Shown here piece after piece: positions 5,464-8,462 of a stretch of 8,462 bases of DNA. Each line of letters starts with the position of its first letter. The stretch's first letter is position 1. The translations under genes and the position numbers were made by a program. Origin of the DNA: Methanobacteriota archaeon (GTDB lineage Archaea; Thermoplasmatota; Thermoplasmata; UBA10834); contig JAABQR010000135.1 in NCBI GenBank assembly GCA_011391345.1, positions 1 through 8,462 of the forward strand, in the 5' to 3' direction. Under the pieces are notes generated by a model, which was given only the letters and a program-made list of their open reading frames with translations, searched no databases and was not told the DNA's origin.

Positions 5464-6210
5464 TCACTCCTCTACGAGGACCTTCCCCTCGATCGTGACG
5501 ACGTGCTTCTTGAGGGGGATGTCTCTCCCCGACCGCTTCAGCGCCTCCTGCGTGAGCCTCATGAGGCCCTGGCAGCACGGCACCTCCATGATGACGACCG
5601 TCAAGCTCCTCGGCGACGCCTCCTTGAAGACGGCCGTGAGCTTGTCCAGGTAGGCCTGCTGCTCGTCCAGCTTCGGGCACCCTGTTATCACGGGCCTGCC
5701 CTTGAGGAACCTGCCGTGGAAATCCCTGTACGCGAACGGGACGCAGTCCGCCGCCAGCAGCACGTCCGCTCCCTTGAAGAACGGCATGGACGGCTGGACC
5801 AGCTTCCATTGGACTGGCCAGTTGGTCAGCTCTGGGGGTAGCCGGTCGGTTTGAACGCTGGTCTGGGCGGGCGCCCGGGGCATGCCCTGGCCGGCCCTCA
5901 GTATCATAGGGTTCGACGACGGGCAACCGCATGGTTCGGTCGCCAGGTGTTGGCCCGCATGGGCGTGGCTCTTCCCAAGGTGCTCCTTCACCGCCTCCTC
6001 GTCGAACCTGGATGCCTCCCGCTCGACTATCCTGAGCGCCCCCTGAGGGCACTCGCCTATGCAGGCACCCAGGCCGTCACAGAACACGTCGCTGACGACC
6101 TTGGCCTTCCCGTCCACGATCCTGAGCGCTCCCTCGGCACAGGCGACTGCGCACTGGCCGCACCCGTCGCACTTCTCCTCGTCTATCTCGATGATCTTCC
6201 TGACAGCCAT
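5464..6210 (-). CDS. 4Fe-4S ferredoxin-type protein with conserved cysteine-rich C-terminal domain
   Basis: The 248-residue protein begins with a ferredoxin domain. Cluster I is CDGCGQCAVAC (C14, C17, C20, C24). Cluster II is CDGLGACIGECP (C44, C50, C54), in which the second cysteine is Leu47. From memory, DGLGAC is usual in this widespread archaeal and clostridial family, so it is probably not a mutation here. A histidine-rich linker (KSHAHAGQH) leads to PCGCPSS (93-99). The C-terminal part carries WPVQ (131-134), FKGADVLLAADC (145-156), GCPKLD (177-182) and VPCCQG (210-215), all typical of the family. It may transfer electrons or sense redox state; the substrate is unknown. It is cytoplasmic, with no signal peptide. 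ATG 6210 has only an adjacent GAAAGG. It follows the PHP gene by 72 bp and precedes the zincin gene by 46 bp. Confidence 0.88.
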   Translation of the reverse strand: MAVRKIIEIDEEKCDGCGQCAVACAEGALRIVDGKAKVVSDVFCDGLGACIGECPQGALRIVEREASRFDEEAVKEHLGKSHAHAGQHLATEPCGCPSSNPMILRAGQGMPRAPAQTSVQTDRLPPELTNWPVQWKLVQPSMPFFKGADVLLAADCVPFAYRDFHGRFLKGRPVITGCPKLDEQQAYLDKLTAVFKEASPRSLTVVIMEVPCCQGLMRLTQEALKRSGRDIPLKKHVVTIEGKVLVEE

Positions 6211-6252
6211 CCTTTCGCCCGTCCTCGGGCATGAGATGACTGAGGGGGTATC

Positions 6253-6278
6253 AAAACACTCCGCCTAACACGGTAGGC
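6253..6278 (-). terminator. Possible terminator hairpin plus T-run after the PHP gene
   Basis: On the minus strand, 4 bases past the PHP stop, GCCTA/TAGGC (arms 6274-6278 and 6263-6267) form a 5-bp stem with a 6-base loop. TTTT follows 6 bases later at 6256-6253. The stem is short and the T-run is weak, so partial read-through is likely. If real, it separates the PHP gene from the ferredoxin/zincin pair. Confidence 0.3.
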
Positions 6279-6282
6279 AGGT

Positions 6283-7167
6283 TCACTCGCCATTCAGCCT
6301 GAGCCAGTTGGTGCGGGACTTGGACGTGTTGAGCCTGTCGCCTATCACGCTCGCCACGAACGCAGTCGGGGGCAGCAGGAACATGAAGGACGCCCCCAAG
6401 GAGATCAGCTTCGTCGACCTCCTCATGTCGTAGATGGCATCCGAATACTCCGTGTCCTCGCGGTTCGTGCCAGTGACCATGGACCGCGCGATGACCCTCT
6501 GGACCTTCAGGACGAGCAGGGTAGTCATCCAGACCACGTTCCTGATCGTGGTGTACTCCCCGCCGAAGCCCGTCCGGCGACCAACGATGGCCTTCCTGAG
6601 CTCCTCGGCGGTCCTCCCCTCGAAGGTCGTGAAGCCGTCCCCGACCATCATCGGCGCATGCGCGTCGCTCCCGCCCGTGAGGGCCTTACCCGACCCGGAG
6701 CACTTGCTCAACGCCAGGTCGTTCGAGTATCGGTCCCTGTGGAACGCGTTGAAGACCTCTATGCCGTCCAGCCTGAGGTCGAGCGTCTTGTCCCCCAGGG
6801 CCGCGCAGTGCGCGCTGAACGGGTGCGGGGCGATGGCGACCCCGCCCATGCCGTGGATGATATCGACGGTCTCATCGGCGGACAAACCCTGTGGCACGTC
6901 CTCGTTGAGGAACAGCCCCAGGACCTCTCCGTCCGCGGTCATGACCTCCTCGCCGACGACTACCTCCACGGATTTGGCGTGCTTCCTCGCCTCGAACCCT
7001 CCCCTCGTGCTGTTGTGGTCCGTCACACACAGGACGTCGAGGTTCTTCGCCTCGGCCGCCCTGACGACGTCCCTGGGCTCTGAGACGGAATCGGGTATCT
7101 GCAGGAAGAGGACCTTGGAGAGGCCCGAGTACTTCGTGTGGGTGTGCAGGTCCGCCTTGCCGTTCAT
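6283..7167 (-). CDS. PHP-domain metal-dependent phosphoesterase with hydrophobic C-terminal segments
   Basis: The 294-residue protein has the PHP motifs in order: DLHTHTKYSG (6-15), VTDHNS (48-53), GEEV (72-75), APHPFSAH (113-120) and GGSDAH (165-170). These supply the His/Asp/Glu ligands of a di- or trinuclear metal centre, so a hydrolytic phosphoesterase is expected; the substrate is unknown. The catalytic part ends near 205. Beyond it are a hydrophobic stretch (211-222), a charged segment with DMRRSTK (247-253), and a strong hydrophobic segment (254-275), so the tail may tether it to the membrane. Plain PHP phosphoesterases are about 200-290 residues and soluble. ATG 7167 is backed by GGAGG (7173-7177) with 5 bases spacing. 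It follows the four-helix membrane gene by 55 bp. Confidence 0.9.
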   Translation of the reverse strand: MNGKADLHTHTKYSGLSKVLFLQIPDSVSEPRDVVRAAEAKNLDVLCVTDHNSTRGGFEARKHAKSVEVVVGEEVMTADGEVLGLFLNEDVPQGLSADETVDIIHGMGGVAIAPHPFSAHCAALGDKTLDLRLDGIEVFNAFHRDRYSNDLALSKCSGSGKALTGGSDAHAPMMVGDGFTTFEGRTAEELRKAIVGRRTGFGGEYTTIRNVVWMTTLLVLKVQRVIARSMVTGTNREDTEYSDAIYDMRRSTKLISLGASFMFLLPPTAFVASVIGDRLNTSKSRTNWLRLNGE

Positions 7168-7222
7168 CCTCCCCTCCGATGCGCCACAGTGTAGAAATGA
7201 CTTTGCACCAGTCGGGAAGGGT

Positions 7223-7675
7223 TCACTCCTCCCTGGGAGGGAATGACAGCTTGGTCGCCTCCCTCTTCATCGAGTCCCTCACGAGTTGGCCGAAGACCGT
7301 CCCCATGAACCCCCCGAGGACGAATATGAACAGCAGGATGATGGTGAACCTGAAGAACAGCGCATAGTAGAACCCCGGGAGTATCAGCTCTATGTCGTAG
7401 AGGGTGAATGGGGTGGAGTAGTAGACCACGGCGAGGATGTATCCGATGGCCGTGTACGCTATGACCGAGAGCATGGCCAAGTCCACGCGGCTGTTGAAGT
7501 ACCCCGACGGGATTCCGGCCAGTATCGACACGGCGAGCATGACGAGCATCTCCTTGTTCATGGACGGGGTCGTTATGTTCGGGAACATGAAGTCGAACGC
7601 CATGAACGCGATCGGGGGCGCGCTCATGAGGGATATCGCCATCACCTTCTTCGCGTCCTCCCGTCCGAGCCTCAT
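7223..7675 (-). CDS. Four-helix membrane protein of unknown function
   Basis: The 150-residue protein has about four hydrophobic segments (12-30, 43-60, 66-86, 102-130), a short basic N-terminus and a charged C-terminal tail (DSMKREATK), which fits cytoplasmic termini. No family was recognised and no catalytic motif is visible. The frame is open well upstream to 8017, but that extension lies over the preceding gene. ATG 7675 is chosen because GGAGG (7683-7687) stands 7 bases ahead and the ATG overlaps the upstream stop as ATGA. This implies translational coupling with the LEA14-like protein. Met- and Phe-rich helices and a conserved-looking NSRVD loop (61-65) are the only notable points. The two may form a membrane complex; this is inference. 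Confidence 0.82.
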   Translation of the reverse strand: MRLGREDAKKVMAISLMSAPPIAFMAFDFMFPNITTPSMNKEMLVMLAVSILAGIPSGYFNSRVDLAMLSVIAYTAIGYILAVVYYSTPFTLYDIELILPGFYYALFFRFTIILLFIFVLGGFMGTVFGQLVRDSMKREATKLSFPPREE

Positions 7676-8268
7676 GTGGCCGCCTCCGAGGAGTACTCGA
7701 GCTGGATCCTCACGATATCGTTCAGATACATCTCGCGCAGGTAGTCGTGCTTGAAATCGCCCATCCACGCGACCGTGTAGAACTCGTGGGTGTACGGCAG
7801 CGTCTCCAGGGTCAGGTGCTCCCCCTCGAGGGCGCTGTAGTTGACCAGCCCGTTCAGCCTGGCCAGGGTCTCGGGGTCGGAGACGAGCGACGAGTATGAG
7901 AATGTCTTCGTGTCCCCCGAGGGCACTTCGACGTACGACGTGGGGCCGGTGTAGGCGCTCCCCACGGGTATGTACCAGCCGGTGCCAGAGGTGCCGTTCG
8001 TCACGAACGCCTCCCACACGATGGACTGCATCTTCAGGTCGTACCTGGAGGGGTTGACGAGGTCGATCGAGAACGTGATCTCGACGGAGCCGTTCTCCAG
8101 CTCATCGGCCGAGAACGATGCGTTCTCGAGGAAGACCTCGTCCAGGGTCCTCACGACGCTCACGTAGGTGGAGGCCGACAGGACCCCGGCCACGAGGAAG
8201 AACGCGGAGAACAGAGCGTACAACGTGATGGAGAACCAGTGCTCCTTGGCTGACTTCAGCAGTGCCAT
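7672..8268 (-). CDS. Membrane-anchored LEA14-like (beta-sandwich) domain protein
   Basis: The 198-residue protein has one N-terminal hydrophobic helix (about 12-38), preceded by KSAKEH, which should act as an uncleaved anchor with the rest outside. The pattern ENGSVEITFSIDLVNPSRYDLKM (58-80), continuing into VWEAFV, resembles the LEA14/WHy fold: alternating strands with a VNPS-Y-L turn. That fold occurs in archaeal surface proteins and plant desiccation proteins. No catalytic motif is seen; the C-terminal part (150-198) is aromatic. ATG 8268 is chosen because GAGGTG (8274-8279) sits 5 bases ahead. A longer frame to 8343 overlaps the upstream gene and lacks such support. The stop TGA overlaps the ATG of the four-helix gene, so the products likely work together. 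The LEA14 assignment is by pattern and is moderately sure. Confidence 0.75.
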   Translation of the reverse strand: MALLKSAKEHWFSITLYALFSAFFLVAGVLSASTYVSVVRTLDEVFLENASFSADELENGSVEITFSIDLVNPSRYDLKMQSIVWEAFVTNGTSGTGWYIPVGSAYTGPTSYVEVPSGDTKTFSYSSLVSDPETLARLNGLVNYSALEGEHLTLETLPYTHEFYTVAWMGDFKHDYLREMYLNDIVRIQLEYSSEAAT

Positions 8269-8305
8269 CTCTCCACCTCTGTGCGCTCGGCCGTCGCCCG
8301 CGCCC

Positions 8306-8462
8306 TCAGACTGCTTTGGCCACGTACAGATAGCAGGCGACATGGTGCCCCGCGCCGGTATCCACCAGAGGGGGCTCCTCGACGGTGACGAGCCGCACCG
8401 TCACGATAACCTTCGGGCCCTTGACCATCTTGAGGGACACATCCGACACCCCCTTCGCGACC
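8306..8462 (-). CDS. Unidentified protein, C-terminal fragment (5' end outside the window)
   Basis: The minus-strand frame runs from the window edge to TGA at 8306-8308 and gives 51 residues ending YLYVAKAV. Hydrophobic alternation (KVIVTVRLVTVEE, then HHVACYLYVA) suggests beta strands at the end of a globular domain. No zinc, metal or nucleotide motif is complete, and the family was not recognised. The next gene starts 37 bp downstream on the same strand, so it probably opens, or belongs to, the operon of the LEA14-like gene. Coding strand and frame are supported by the protein-like composition and by the Shine-Dalgarno-spaced follower, not by homology. Confidence 0.6.
   Translation of the reverse strand, partial: VAKGVSDVSLKMVKGPKVIVTVRLVTVEEPPLVDTGAGHHVACYLYVAKAV

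Noticed and set aside
5236..5841. Plus-strand open frame across the ferredoxin/zincin junction
   Set aside because: It is antisense to two supported genes, and its composition is Arg/Leu/Asp-rich shadow sequence.
6434..7246. Long plus-strand open frame opposite the PHP gene
   Set aside because: It is a GC-rich mirror frame, rich in Ser/Pro/Arg, with no family pattern. The minus frame has all PHP motifs.
7676..8017. N-terminal extension of the four-helix membrane protein to ATG 8017
   Set aside because: It is antiprotein-like Arg/Gly/His-rich sequence in a different frame over the LEA14-like gene. ATG 7675 has a GGAGG site and the ATGA overlap.
8269..8343. Longer start of the LEA14-like gene at 8343
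   Set aside because: It overlaps the upstream coding fragment, and GAGGTG at 8274-8279 selects ATG 8268.
1..8462. CRISPR array, insertion sequence, phage or toxin-antitoxin genes
   Set aside because: No regularly spaced repeats, terminal inverted repeats with a transposase, integrase or toxin-like genes were found on either strand.

Overview
The window looks archaeal. AT-rich TATA-like boxes lie about 40 bp upstream of both tRNA genes and about 50 bp upstream of two protein starts, in otherwise GC-rich DNA. Several starts have Shine-Dalgarno motifs (GGTGA, GAGGTG, GGAGG). The genes include a long archaeal-type FKBP with a flap insertion and two CxxC zinc-ribbon proteins. A GC-rich euryarchaeal or Thermoplasmatota-like lineage would fit, but that placement is inference from gene style, not from a phylogeny.

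Left part (1-1523): the 3' end of a double zinc-ribbon protein converges on a minus-strand tRNA-Thr(TGT). The tRNA diverges from an FKBP-type peptidyl-prolyl isomerase gene. Between the two divergent promoters is a long imperfect inverted repeat. A tRNA-Arg(CCT) follows the FKBP gene.

Middle (1524-4820), plus strand: an ammonium transporter (Amt/Rh family) with its own TATA box and all key pore residues; a 265-bp spacer with no gene seen; an alpha/alpha-toroid protein with prenyltransferase/terpene-cyclase-like repeats; and a zinc-ribbon plus four-helix membrane protein behind a strikingly AT-rich promoter. No GlnK gene adjoins amt within the window.

Right part (8462-4884): six minus-strand genes in a compact co-directional run. 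In transcription order they are an unidentified C-terminal fragment, an anchored LEA14-like domain protein, a four-helix membrane protein that overlaps the LEA14-like gene by ATGA, a PHP-domain phosphoesterase with hydrophobic C-terminal segments, a cysteine-rich 4Fe-4S protein, and a small HExxH zincin. Gaps are -4 to 72 bp. The first four may be one transcription unit. A weak hairpin plus T-run after the PHP gene could separate off the last two. The run converges on the zinc-ribbon membrane gene near 4850.

No CRISPR array, transposase, phage or toxin-antitoxin gene was seen. The least explained items are the 411-460 inverted repeat, the LEA14-like/four-helix pair, the PHP protein with a possible membrane anchor, and the iron-sulfur/zincin pair.
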